From NCBI GenBank assembly GCA_001600495.1, contig BCKE01000043.1:142492-174921 (forward strand): a stretch of DNA of 32,430 nt. The letters run 5' to 3'. The notes beneath the pieces are model-generated. The model did not search any database and was not told where the DNA came from. It saw only the letters and a program-made list of their open reading frames with translations. This DNA is from Pilasporangium apinafurcum. Its lineage: Eukaryota; Oomycota; Peronosporomycetes; Pythiales; Pythiaceae. The position numbers and the translations under genes are program-made. Of this stretch, positions 1-11,948 are shown piece by piece. The stretch's first letter is position 1; the number at the start of each line of letters is the position of its first letter.

Positions 1-230
1 GCCAAAATATTATGTGCTAAAAGGCAGTTGCGGATTTTTTGAGTTTAGGAAAACAACTGAAAACTGGCACCGTTGGCTCGCGGATTGCTTGTTAAAAAAA
101 TAAATATAACCTCATTTTAATGACATTACCATTTATGCTATCATTCACCTTGACTGTATTTGCTTTTCATTTTGTGGTGGTCCATCTCGAATAGCTACAC
201 AGTGGAAGGAATCTTAGGCAAGCAACAAGA
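1..230. other. 5' flank of TOP3B
   Basis: AT-rich, stop-dense sequence with no convincing reading frame. It should hold the promoter and 5' leader of the topoisomerase gene. An initiator-like TCATTCACC lies at 141-149, about 90 nt before the start codon. Nothing else is recognisable. Confidence 0.5.
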
Positions 231-3200
231 ATGCGGACGGTTTTGATGGTGGCAGAGAAGCCTAGCATCGCCGACTCAATCGCGAGAGCACTGGCGACCT
301 CTCCTTACAAACCTCGCGGTGGAAAAACGCCTATTCACGAGTTCCCAGGCGAATTCCAGCGCGCACCGTGTCTCTACAAGGTGAACTGCTGATAGTGCAA
401 GAGTCTGGTTGCGGTCTATATACTCATGGGTTGTACTGCTGTTGTTGCTCTAGGTTACATCCGTCACTGGTCACATGTATAGCTGCGATTTTCCACCTGA
501 GTATTCCAGTTGGGATGCTGTGGATCCCAGTGTATTGTTCATGGCTCCAACAGTAAAGAAAGCGGAATCACCTGCAATCTTCAAGTAAAAAGCTTATACC
601 AGACTAGCATGGAAGAATGCTGAGCCAATCACTAAATCTATTGTATATGTACATTGTAGACAACTGCAGTCGGAGGGGAAAAATGCCGATGTACTTGTGC
701 TCTGGTTGGATTGCGATCGAGAGGTTTGATGTCAAAATGATTACCATCCAATGCTCTCAATAGCACCAATTTTATATACACGCTGGCATGTATGTAGGGC
801 GAGAATATCTGCTTTGAAGTAATTGATGCTGTGAAAGCGCGTATGAAGAAGCAAAGCGACGGTCAACCACTCATCCTGCGTGCCAAGTTCTCCGCCGTCA
901 ACAAATCCGATATCAAGAAAGCGATTGAGAATCTCACGTACCCGAATGAAAATGTAGTCACTATATTATCAACGTCAAAGCCTCCAGGCTGAAGTGAATA
1001 ACATTTACTGGGCTGTGTGGCTGATGGATATGCAGGAAGCGCTTTCCGTGGATGCACGACAGGAATTGGATCTGAAAGTCGGTGTGGCGTTTTCTCGGTT
1101 TCAAACGCGGTACTTTCAAGGTCGATATGGAGATCTGGACTCGACGCTTGTGTCGTATGGTCCGTGTCAGACACCAACGCTTGGATTTTGCGTGGATCGA
1201 CACGATGAGGTGCATTCAGTTATTCTCTGTTATTTAAATCATGTTGTCTGCTTAAAGCCGTGACAAGTCTTGTATATTGCTGTGGGAATGTATAGATTCA
1301 ACAGTTTCAGCCAGAAACATTTTGGACATTGGATGTGGAAGTGAATAAAGGAGGACAAACGATCCGACCAGAATGGGACCGCTCACGACTCTTTGATCAC
1401 GAGGTTAGAGAGAAATGTTTGATGTTTGTATCTGTTTCGAAACAATTAGTGATTTATGACTATTGTATCAGGCGGTGTGTACATTTCATGGACTTGTGAA
1501 AGATGATGGTAAGAGCTGACATGGGAAGCTTGTTCTACAATTATTAAACATAGTGCTTAGCTACGTTATATATGGTTGAAAGGCATGGTTAAAGTGGTGA
1601 GCGTGAAAACTTCAGAAGTTTCTCGACCACGCCCTACTCCACTGAATACTGTCCAAATGCTGCAGGTAAAGTCATTACATGATTTTCATTCATGGGAAAT
1701 GGCGTTTCGCTCTAAGTTTTGAGTATATGTTGTGATATATGCAGCATGCCTCCAAAACTCTTGCGATGGGTCCATTCACGACAATGCAGATAGCTGAACG
1801 GCTCTACTTGCAGGGGTACATTTCGTATCCACGTACTGAGAGCACCGCGTACCCAGAAAGCTACGACATTCGAGGAACGCTCGCCCAACATGCATCAAAT
1901 GCTGTAAGTTAACAAAGAACCATCACGCGGTTCACCAATAAATCTCTGCAGACTAATACTGCCGCGAAGTGCCTGACCTGTGTATACACTTAATTTGTGC
2001 TTAGTATTGGGGTGAGTATGTTCAACTATTGCTACGAACGGGTTTCCAGCGACCGAAGAAAGGTGTCGATGTCGGAGATCACCCACCGATTACACCTGTC
2101 CGTCCGATGCAGCCAGGGGAGCTCTCGGGGGATATGGCACGGTTGTACGACTTTATTGCGCGTTATTTTATCGCCACCGTCTCGCCTGATGCAAAGTACG
2201 AACAAAGATGTTGTATTTGCTTCCTATGGTCGTATATATTGGACATATAACCTCTTTTTGGTAGGTTGCTGGCGACCAAGGTTCAGTTCTCATGTGGTGG
2301 TGAAAAATTCAGCCTCTCTGGCCATCAAATCATCAGCAAAGGCTTCACGGAGGTTATGTCGTCTGCGTCCCTCGCCGAATCGTACCTTCCAGACTTAAAG
2401 AAAGATGAGGTGCTCCCATTGCAATCCATAAAGGTGCGCAACGGACAAACGTCGCCACCAGGATACTTGACCGAGGCGGAATTGATAGGTCTCATGGAGA
2501 AGAACGGTATTGGCACGGACGCAAGTATCCCGGCACACATCAACAACATTTGTGTGCGCAACTACGTGCAACTAGGCAGCGGACGCACACTTATCCCGAC
2601 CAACTTGGGCATTGTACTCGTGCATGGCTACTACAAGGTCGATCCAGAGCTTGTGCTTCCCCGAGCGCGTGCCGCGATTGAAGAACAGTGCACGCTGATC
2701 GCGAAGGGCGTGGCATCAAAAGAAAGCGTGCTAGCGCACTCACTGGCACTTTTCAAGAGCAAATTCGACTACTTTGTCAAAAAAATTGCATTTATGGATT
2801 CGCTTTTCGAGGCAACGTTCTCTCCTTTGGCTGCGACAGGAAAACCACTCTCGAAATGTGGTAAATGCTCTCGGTATATGAAGTATGTCAAGCTCAAACC
2901 GCAACGACTGCATTGCTCGACGTGCAATGAGACTTACAATCTGCCACAAAATGGCACTATCAAGCTTTACAAAGAGCTGCGGTGCCCGTTGGATCAGTTT
3001 GAGCTTGTGTTATTCTCGTTGGGCAACACGGAAAAAGCCATGGGCAAGTCGTACTCATTGTGTCCCAATTGCTACAACAACCCGCCGTTTGATGATATGG
3101 AGAAAATGGGCTGTGATTCGTGTCTGCATCCGACGTGTAAGCACTCACTGATTCGCAACGGCGTGTTCATGTGTCCAGGCTCAAGCGGTGGAAATGACCA

Positions 3201-3624
3201 TAGACAACCAGAGTCAGCTGTACCCTGCACCGGCACGATGGTGTTGGATTCGAACAGTAAACCTAATTGGAAGATGGCATGCAATACCTGCAACCTATTA
3301 ATCAAGTTCCAGACGTCAACAACACCAATTCACAACATTCAGACGCGGAAGGGAGAAACATGCGACGAGTGTGGATCGACACTCTTGGACGTTGAGTTCC
3401 ACAAGGACAAATCGCCACTCAAAGACGGCCAGACAACGTATGTGGGCTGTGTCTTATGTGATGAATTTTTGAATAACTTGACTGAGATGAAGCAAGGGCG
3501 CTTGAAGCACATTGATCTCGTCCGTAGCCGCCGGGGTGGCAGAGGACGTGGACGCGGACGAGGGCGCGGTCGAGGCGGAGCGCGACGTGGCCCGAAAGGG
3601 TTGTTATCTGTGGACGAGTTCTAA
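231..3624 (+). CDS. TOP3B: DNA/RNA topoisomerase III beta, 11 exons
   Basis: Type IA topoisomerase that cuts and passes single strands of DNA (and, in the TOP3B branch, RNA). Exons: 231-380, 454-584, 660-723, 798-953, 988-1209, 1311-1403, 1472-1508, 1583-1665, 1745-1903, 2005-2195, 2265-3624. All introns are GT-AG and the phases close, giving about 881 residues (human TOP3B has 862). The N-terminal TOPRIM fold is shown by MVAEKPS with its catalytic Glu and by the metal-binding [15 protein letters not shown]. The active-site Tyr is about residue 340 in [10 protein letters not shown]. The C-terminal third has many CxxC pairs (zinc ribbons), and the last ~30 residues form an Arg/Gly-rich RGG-type tail typical of TOP3B, not TOP3A. 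In animals this tail goes with RNA binding and TDRD3 partnership; that is family knowledge, not shown here. The start was chosen because it gives the family N-terminus [12 protein letters not shown]. Confidence 0.93.
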
Positions 3625-3863
3625 ATCAAGAATGGATGATGTTGTCGTAGGGTCATACATTCGTTCTCACATTCAACATACTTTAACAAGTGTCACCGCC
3701 AACTTAGTTTCCTTTGGACCAACTGTATTCTTTTACCTTTTCTTCCTTACACACAGAGCTCAGATGCGTACGTCCTACAGATATTACAAAATTGGGATCG
3801 GAGAGCAAACACCTACGACGAACTTACAAGATACTTCTTTCTGTCCATCGAATCTGATGATCA

Positions 3864-5865
3864 TCATGCGCTACCAGAGGCTGCCGCGACTCGCGGTTCG
3901 ATTTTCAATGACCGCGCAAAGCACGTTTCAGCGTCGGGATATTGCATTGAGCAGCAAAGATGTTCCTATTAACAGACAAATGATCACGATCAGCGAATGT
4001 GTATTTGACCAATCGAACCGTAACGGAAAACGAATTACGTACCAATACTCGATTCTCTGTAGGCAGCAAGTATGGGATCTTCTGGAAGAAGAGCAACCTC
4101 CGAATCAACGACCCAATAAATCGGATCTAGGACACGAGATCATTTGAGTGTGTTAATTATATAAGTAATCTAGTAGAGGCAAGTTTAGCAAGACTCACCT
4201 TCTTAAAGTTGATTAAATCGCCCTCCACACGATCAGGAAACTCTTGCATCGCAAGCACATTCTGAAGCACGACACCTAGGTACGGGATAAGTGGCGGTGT
4301 AGACTCCTTCTGCAGTTTGTTGAGTGGTCGGGCTCCATTCTCTGTATACTTCTTCAGATCGTGCCAGAGATCTCGTGCCTGTGGAGAAAGACGGCCCCAT
4401 GTCTTTTTTAATCGAAAAATGGATGAATCGTTTGTAGCATTCATTACAGCCATGAAACCATCCAAATTTTGCAATGGAGACAACAAAACACCAGCCACCT
4501 GGCAAAAACAAAAAACAACGAGAAAAAAAGCGTTGAGTTTATCATGCAGTCATACATGATAGCGCGATTGTATCACTGTACCTTGATGAAATATGACAAT
4601 ATTTCTGCTCGTTGGTCCACATCATCGCGCTCCAGAATAAGGCTGACTACCCAGACAGAAATATGATTGTGTAGCAAGCGCAAACGCTGATAAGCTGGTG
4701 TTGTTGCTGCATTTTTCTTCGATGCTAAAATCTCGGAAACTACCGTACAGTAAAAGTTTTTGCGTGAGAAAACATAGACGAAGAGATCCTTGCGAAGCAA
4801 ACTTGCAACCAACTTACCTTTGATCTTGCTGAACAAATAATGCTGAAGCAGAGTGATTTGTTGAGCGATGATGCTTGCATCCAGATCCAATAACCTATGG
4901 AAAACACCAAGAATTAGTCTCTGCAACTGACACAGAACAGCCATAGAATGTGCAAAATTACCATAATCGTGTCATACGCTCTGAAGAAGGATTTCTTCCG
5001 AGCGTAACACCACGTGGTTGCCATGGAGTAATGGTCGTCATTCGCTCCGACGGAGTGCGTTCGTTTGGTTCGTTTTTGATGACGAACGACTTCTTCGTAT
5101 CACCCGACCACACGCCAGCGATTGATAATCGCCTTCTCATATTTTCTGAGATGATCTCCATGCCTGTGGCTGTTCCAAAGAGTTCGTCGTCCAGGAATTT
5201 AAGCATGGGGTTATTTTGCTTAGCCGAACAGATAAAGTGCTTGAGTGACGTGTAATCTTCTTCACAAAACGACAAAATCTGGAATTCTTGCATGCGATTG
5301 GAATTGCACGACTCGACGAATGAAGGTAGCAGAGAATCACTCAGCCATTGTGCGCATTGCGGGTCGACAGCAGCATCAAATGGAAAAATTTCTTCGCAGA
5401 AGGTGCTGATGTACTTGCAGACATCCATGTTACACTCCATCTTGTGCTTAATATTCTCCACCATTTTGTCCAGTGTGTGCAAAACCATACGTACAACATA
5501 AAATTTCTCGTCAGAGCCCATATGACGCTTCAATACATCCTAACCAACGACAACAATAAGAAAAAGGTTAACACCGCATATCACACAAGAAACTGGCATG
5601 ACCAGTCAGCATGGGAATTGATTAAAAATTGATACCCGGAGGAAGTCGATCATTTCGATATAGTTCGAGTCGTAGTTGCAGTGCCAAACCAGCGCATCCA
5701 CTTCTTCCAAACGATAGCAATCGTATCTCAGCAGCAAATCTGCAATAGCGTGGAATGTTCCAGCCACTACCTCTAGTACTCCATCGTTGTCCTCGGTCAC
5801 AAGATTCTTCGTCATCAATGACCCGCCATTTGTATCCTGACACTGACCAAGGGACATGGGGATGT

Positions 5866-5902
<37 letters not shown>

Positions 5903-8900
5903 ATCATCAAGCTGATCGTCGTCTTCATCACTTTCGCCAGGTCCATCCTCGTCGTCATGCTTCGGTGACATGTTGCCATCATCGGCAAACCTGCTTGCTT
6001 CTGCCATTTCATTTGCTGACTGCCCGTAGATATCTCGCTTCTCGCCGTCTCCTTTACGCATTTTGCTCAAAACATACTGGTAGATGTCGTCACCTCCATA
6101 CAAACCAGCATAATGCAGCGGCAGTCGATATAACTCACACACCAATGTTTTATCTGCGCCATTCTCCAGGAAAAAGTCGATCGTAGCGATCACGGAAGGA
6201 TTATCAACATGCAAACTATTGCGGGTATCATCCAAGTAACGCTTGTGCTTAGAAGGCAATATCGGTTTAGCAACATTCTTAGTCATCACTTGACCTTTGG
6301 CTACGGCAACCATGAGCGGAGTAAGTCCAATACTGGTTCTCGCATCGACTTTACATCCTTTCTCGATAAGAATTTGGCAAATTTGATTATTCGCAACGGC
6401 TGCAGCAAAGTGAAGAGCTGTCTCACCCCGCAACGTACAAATGTTGGCTTGTGCACCATAATCCAGAAGCGCTTCCACCACATCCAAGTGTCCTTCTTTT
6501 GCAGCAAATGTCAGCGCACTCATCCCCCGTTGCCAGTTGCGTGCATTCAAGTTTAAGTGACTATCAGCTTCCACCATTACATCAATACCATGGAGACATC
6601 CTGCCTCGCCAAGCAGCATAAGTGGCGTGTTCCCGTATATATCCATGGTATCTAGTTGGGCTCCGTGCGCTATCAACTTCTTCATGATCATCACTACTTT
6701 TTCGGATGGGCGAAAGGATGGAGTCTTGGAGCTTCGCAGAGAATTGCCAACTGAAACAGCCAAAGTGGAGGACGATGGTGCAGGGAGACAGCATGGCAAC
6801 CCAATCATGTGCAATACACTTCGTCCATATTCACCAAGTGTTTTCACCTTCGCTCCGTGCTGTAACAGATACGAGACGACGTTGTAATGCAACGAACTGA
6901 CTGCGACGTGTAATGGAGTATTACTGCCGGATTCATGTGCGACGTAATTAACATCAGCGCCATTGGCAAGTAGCATTTGCACACTTGAGACGTCACCACG
7001 TTGACATGCGTGAATAAGTGCAACATTCCACAAAGACTTGTTCGCCGTCAGGATTTTGAAATAGCTATGTCCTGGGATAAATGCAAGTCGATGGGGAGAC
7101 GTTGACTCTCGTAGGAGATTCAATATATCCAAGTAAGGCCACAGGACGACATTCTGTCCATTGATTGTTACAAGAACATGTCCGCGAGTAACAGTAGATC
7201 CCACAGCTGACACACCGTTTGGATGAACATGCTGTACAACAGCTCCATACCGATATGTCGGCTCCACTTCAATATCAAGCACACGGCGCCAGTCTCCATC
7301 GATCGATAGCGTAATTTGATCTTTGAATATGTCTTCAAGCACTGCAGGAATACTCACATTACTGATAAACTCCACTGCATGGTTAAAGATACTGAGTGTA
7401 TAATCCTCCTCAGTGTCTTTTCCAGTAGCCCACGAACCACTTAGTTCAGTGAGAAGGGCCTTCAACGAGAGAAGATTCTCTAGACCACTATTGGAGAGAA
7501 CATATGTGAAAATGGGAATAATGTCATCCGTTTCCAGCGGTTCGACATCCACGAGTTTGTTATGCTCTTCAGCATACGTAAGTTGGATCTCTGTAATAGT
7601 GTTCACGAGTACGTCATACTTTGCAGATGGGAGAGCCACCATCGCCAGTTGGGATAACACTTTTGATGCTTTCCGCCATTCCTTCCACGACATTTGATGC
7701 AACGGAATGTTGAAATACGTTTGATCCTTTCCTTGGAGCCATCGCACTTTACGGTTGATTGCTGATTCATCTTCATGGTACGCACGTCGCAAGTAAATGT
7801 TGATATTGTCTTGAAGCGGGGCAAAAAGCACTTCTTCCACGTGGCGTGCAACAGCTGAGCGAATATCGTCCACTGAAATCGGCAATGACCCTTGCCTATC
7901 AGCGCTATTTCCATCCGTTGCGTTGGGATCTTTTAGCAGTCGTAAGATGCGTGACGCGTGATCCTTCACGATTGAATCCGTGATTGAGGCATGAAATTCC
8001 CGGAACTGGCGCAATGCGGAAGGGCTACGATACTCAAAGTTCTTGACGAAGCTCTTGCACTGGGCTGCCTCGGATGACTTGCTCGTGTGCAGAAGGCGAC
8101 GAAGCTCCGCAACAATTCGAATACTGCGGTCGTCCATTGGTCCTCGTGATTGAAGTCCACTGGCAGCGGCTGTACCAACCAGAGATGCTGATGGTGGGAG
8201 TTCTCCACCATTTCCTGACAGACTCTGCAAATGGCACACCCACGCACTCACATCTTCATCGTCCCACCCTTGACAAATGAACGAATCATCGCCACGCGCG
8301 ACTTCAAAGCAGTATGGCCGTTTTGTTTCATAGGTCTCGAGAAATCGAACAGTGATTGGTCCGTCCTGCAGATTCACCTCTCCACGCAATTTACCAAAGT
8401 TATTCCCTTTATAGTATTGTAGTGAGGCCGAATATTCGCCAGTTGTTGTGTTTGTGCGCTTGACTAAGACAAAATAGCGCCGCTTCCATGTTTTCCTATG
8501 CCAAGAGAAAAATCACAAAAGAGATAATAACCTGATCAGAACCACATAACACACAATTTTGCGAAAAGCTATGTAGCTGTCCATATAGATGCGACCTACC
8601 AGACGTTCGCCTGCTTAAAAAGCCATCCACTGCGGATGAGTTGGCGATCAACAGTGATTGAAGAGGCTCGTCCAGATACGAGTGAACCGCTACTGGAGTA
8701 GGTCATCAACTCAGTGGGCCGGGACGACATGCGTAGCAACGTCTCTGGGTCTGGTACTGTCACACTGTGCTTTCGCGACGATTTCGAGGTTTTTCGTACG
8801 CGGCGGGTCGATTGATGCCACGAAAATTTCTTCGCGCCTGCAGGTTTCTGTCCATTCATAGCGTCGAACGCCTGTGCATCTTCGACGGTCTGTAGTACAG

Positions 8901-9222
8901 GCACATAATCGTCATTGGCATTCTCATCGTATTCGTACGCCTCTTCGTAATCTTCTTCATCGTCGTCGTCATTGCCCTCGTACATAGTGAAACCAACAGA
9001 TGACCGACGTTTCCCGGCTTCCAAGACCGGGATATCATCACTCGGTTTCACTTGCTTCACGGTGACTGCCGTAGGTGCGATATAAGGCTTCAATGGTGGT
9101 AGTGACGACGATGACTTGTCGTTAAAATCGGGTAGTTCATCTAGCAGAAATGCACTAAAACTCACTTTTTGTTTAAGCATAGGGGGCGATTTGGTGCCCG
9201 TGTTTGCGGTTCCGGTGGACAT
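3864..9222 (-). CDS. PH-VPS9-PDZ-ankyrin-RasGEF multidomain guanine exchange factor
   Basis: Predicted to activate both a Rab5-type and a Ras-type GTPase at a membrane. Exons in transcript order: 9222-8600, 8495-5636, 5539-4962, 4894-4818, 4739-4582, 4498-4199, 4126-4043, 3965-3864, about 1,593 residues. After an acidic N-terminus comes a PH domain spanning the first intron (SGWLFKQ, then WKRRYFVL). A VPS9 domain (about 7850-7350) has TDDIIPIFTYVL and a later EEDY, matching the Asp and Tyr of Rab5 exchange factors. A PDZ-like segment lies near 7315-7075, ankyrin repeats near 7025-6140, and a poly-Asp stretch at 5865-5909. A REM-like helical region precedes a full RasGEF catalytic domain: LLDLDASIIAQQITLL, RLKKTWGRLSP, PYLGVVL, GDLINFKK and a final SLKIEPR. 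The start at 9222 has a strong CCACCATG context. An in-frame ATG at 9300 (poor context) would add 26 residues. The 78-nt intron at 4740-4817 is in-frame and stop-free. Confidence 0.88.
5865..5909. repeat. ATC/GTC trinucleotide microsatellite inside the GEF gene
   Basis: A run of tca/tcg triplets on the + strand, read on the - strand as about a dozen consecutive Asp codons between the ankyrin repeats and the REM-like region. It is length-prone and could vary between strains. It makes a flexible acidic linker rather than a fold. Confidence 0.85.
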
Positions 9223-9300
9223 GGTGGACTCACGGGCTTCTTTATTTTGTTGTATAGCTTGAATATTCACCCACGGACTACCGCCGTGGAATGGATGCAT

Positions 9301-10364
9301 CAAATGCGGGAATTACCCGCTACAAAGAGAGATCACAGAAAGAGACAGACAGCAAGAGGAACGACACTACCTCTCCCAATGAACGATGCCAGAAACGAAG
9401 ACAGCGACGCGCCTGTTGGGCACACGAGCGATAGGTAGAGAGGAATTAGAGACACAAAGTCTACCACTCTCTCACCCTCTTACTCTCCCACAAACAATTC
9501 AATCGCACCCCAAGCGCACTCGTCGTTGCGCGCTTCTGCAATCTGTTGCTCTTCGTGTAAAATCAAGGAGAGGGAATACAGTCAGGTTTCTATGGAGGTG
9601 GCACGAAGGTAACACAAAAAACGACACACGTAATCGTATTGTGAGTGCATTTAGGATACTTAATAAAGGTATACACAATACCAGATATACTATATTAAAA
9701 TGTATTAAATAGTATACTTTATCAAATCATAAAGTGATATTTAGTAAGACGTATCAGAATCATGGTGCCTCATCTCGCATGTGCTGAATTCTCTCTCTTC
9801 ATCAGCTGGGAACCATCATTCTTTACCGGATATATAATATGGAGAGGTGCAGCATCGCTCCTGCACACGTCCATGCTCTCTGTCGATTGCTTGCCGCTGG
9901 TGAGTCTTCTGCATTCACTGTGTACAATTACCAGACAGGGATCAGAATAAGTTAAGTCGTGGCGTTCAAAAACGGACTTTTCCTTCTCTCTTTTTTTCGT
10001 GACGTGTCTATCCTTGAAGAAGAAGCCATAGCTCTTCAGGCGCTGGTTGTTGATACTTCACAACGGACGTTAAGACAGGCACAGCGAATGATCCCGTATC
10101 TGGCTTCAGACACGGCAATGCCAATTATATGACGAGGATGCTACGTCATGTAGAGGACCGCACTGTGCCAAGTGGCGTCCATACCGTATGCCTCTGGTCT
10201 GAACTCAGAATCTAATCCGCGTTCCACTTAACTAAAACCATCACATGGTGCACTTTTGGGAGCGTGAGTCATGGTGATGGATTTGGTGCTGGGACAAACT
10301 CTGGTGAACCATACCAATGGATTTTCGACCCACGGATGCACGCAAAGCAACTTCCGGCGATCCG
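9301..10364. other. intergenic, upstream of the GEF gene and downstream of kinase A
   Basis: No gene supported. 9301-9600 should hold the GEF promoter and leader; it is CT-rich on the minus strand, with a possible leader-intron acceptor (ctttgtag) just upstream of the 9300 ATG. 9650-9730 is very AT-rich. A + strand frame from 9839 is open with one stop at 9953 and closes at 10125; it resembles nothing I know. Confidence 0.5.
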
Positions 10365-11948
10365 TTATTTAAAGCAATCGTTCAATTCTCGCAATGATTT
10401 CCGAATCATAGCGTGTTTTTTGTCAAGCAATCTTGATGCCGATGAGGTCATACGATTCTTAGTCAATTGATAAGACAGCTTCACTTTCAACTTTGACTGC
10501 ATGAATGAAAACAAAACAAGTTTTCGTCAATTTGCGGGGGTACGCTTGATGCATTCATAAGGTGGAATGATGTTATCTTACCATCAGCATGAACGAATTG
10601 ATTGGAGTAAAGGCTTCTTTGATTTCTTGACTACTGACACGTACGATGGGTCCTTTGTGCGTAGCATCGTTAGAACTTTTCGTGTGAGATAGTAACCACG
10701 GATGAGAAACGAGCTCTGGCAGCGTAATCCGTTTGCTCGGATCCTTTTCCATCATCCGCTTCATTAACTGCACACATTCTTCGTCAAGTGTGGGTGAAAA
10801 CACTAACGATTTCTCTCGAATGCATTTCATCAATTCTGGCAACGACGATGCCTTACTGCCAAAAGGTAATGTGCCTTGCAAAAGGATGTACATGGTGACG
10901 CCCAGCGCCCAAATGTCCGCTTGGTACGGATCGTAACTCTTTCCCGTCGTGCATTCTGGTGCCAAAAAATGATAAGTGCCCGCAGTGCTTCGTAACATCT
11001 TGTTGTCGTCTTGATCACATATTTGCGCGACTCCGAAGTCAGTCAGTTTGTATTCTTTATTGTCTCCAACCAGAATATTCTAATTCATCATTCATAATTT
11101 AGATCATCACCTGATTATTATGAAATTTTGTCATTACCTCAGGTTTGATGTCGCGATGACAGATCTTGTTGTAGTGCACTGCAAAGCCAATAGACACCGT
11201 GTTAAGTATTTGTCCATGCGCATAAGCACTTCTATTTAAAAGTGAGATTTTTCTCTTACAATAGCTGAGTCCTGAAGCCACGTCGCGAATGCACCGCCGC
11301 ACATCTTCTTCCTCTAATACACCTGAGGAACTATCTTTATAGTACCGGAAGCTCTTGCTATCCCATTGCATGACCTGACCGCCACGAACCAACTCGAGTA
11401 CAAGAAACAATTTGTCATCTTCCGGGCTGTCAATCACCTGCGACATTGCCCTGTAAGTTGCGAGTTGCAACACATAATCACACCAAAACAAAATTGATTA
11501 ATTACCTCATGCAGTTTAACCAAGTTGCTGTGAGCAAGTTTCTTCATGATCGCAATCTCGTGTTGCACTTTCTAATGGATAGCAAACTTCTTAAATCCCC
11601 CATAGACCCACGGAAATGGAAAAGAGATGACCTAACATACCTGAAACGCATCACTGAGCAACATCTTCCCATCTACGAGCTTGTATGCGTACTGCCTTTT
11701 TAGATACGACTTGTTCAAAATCCTGAGCGCCTACAAAAAAGAAATGTTGGTACAATCATATTCTGCCTACACGGCATTGAAAAGTCAGCTCCACTTACGT
11801 ATTCTTTGCCATTGGTATCCTTGCTTAAATAGACTTTTGAGAACGCTCCTTTGCCAAGGATGTTGAAAATGATGTAATTATTGACGTGGCTTGTCTCTCC
11901 TTCATCGTTCTCTTGGAGATTAACCATACCCGTTTCAATAACACTCAT
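10365..11948 (-). CDS. CaMKK-like protein kinase A, short tail, Lys-to-Arg in VAIK site
   Basis: Ser/Thr kinase of the CaMKK/SnRK1-activating group. Exons: 11948-11799, 11730-11641, 11571-11506, 11437-11260, 11178-11138, 11079-10582, 10496-10365, 384 residues. The glycine loop is LGKGAFSKVYL (31-41). The catalytic loop CHRDIKPE (Asp 171), LTDFG (Asp 189) and LAPE are intact. The beta-3 ATP-anchoring Lys is Arg (ALRIL, residue 53, codon AGG), although its neighbour paralog has AVK. The ~20-residue insert between beta-3 and helix C and the post-kinase segment (VRVSSQEIKEAFTPINSF then SKLKVKLSYQL) match the CaMKK autoinhibitory/calmodulin-binding region in layout. The last exon was placed by its similarity to the paralog; it ends at TAA in 10365-10367 after a basic 43-residue tail. 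It could be an inactive or weakly active kinase. It is divergent from kinase B. Confidence 0.87.

Noticed and set aside
9839-10127. + strand frame open apart from one stop at 9953, possible decayed gene
   Set aside because: No recognisable family, no splice signals that rescue it, and the frame ends at once. Chance openness is as likely.
10264-10470. + strand open frame that reads protein-like
   Set aside because: It overlaps, on the opposite strand, the last exon of kinase A (10365-10496), which is supported by phase, splice sites and similarity to kinase B. The + frame is its shadow.
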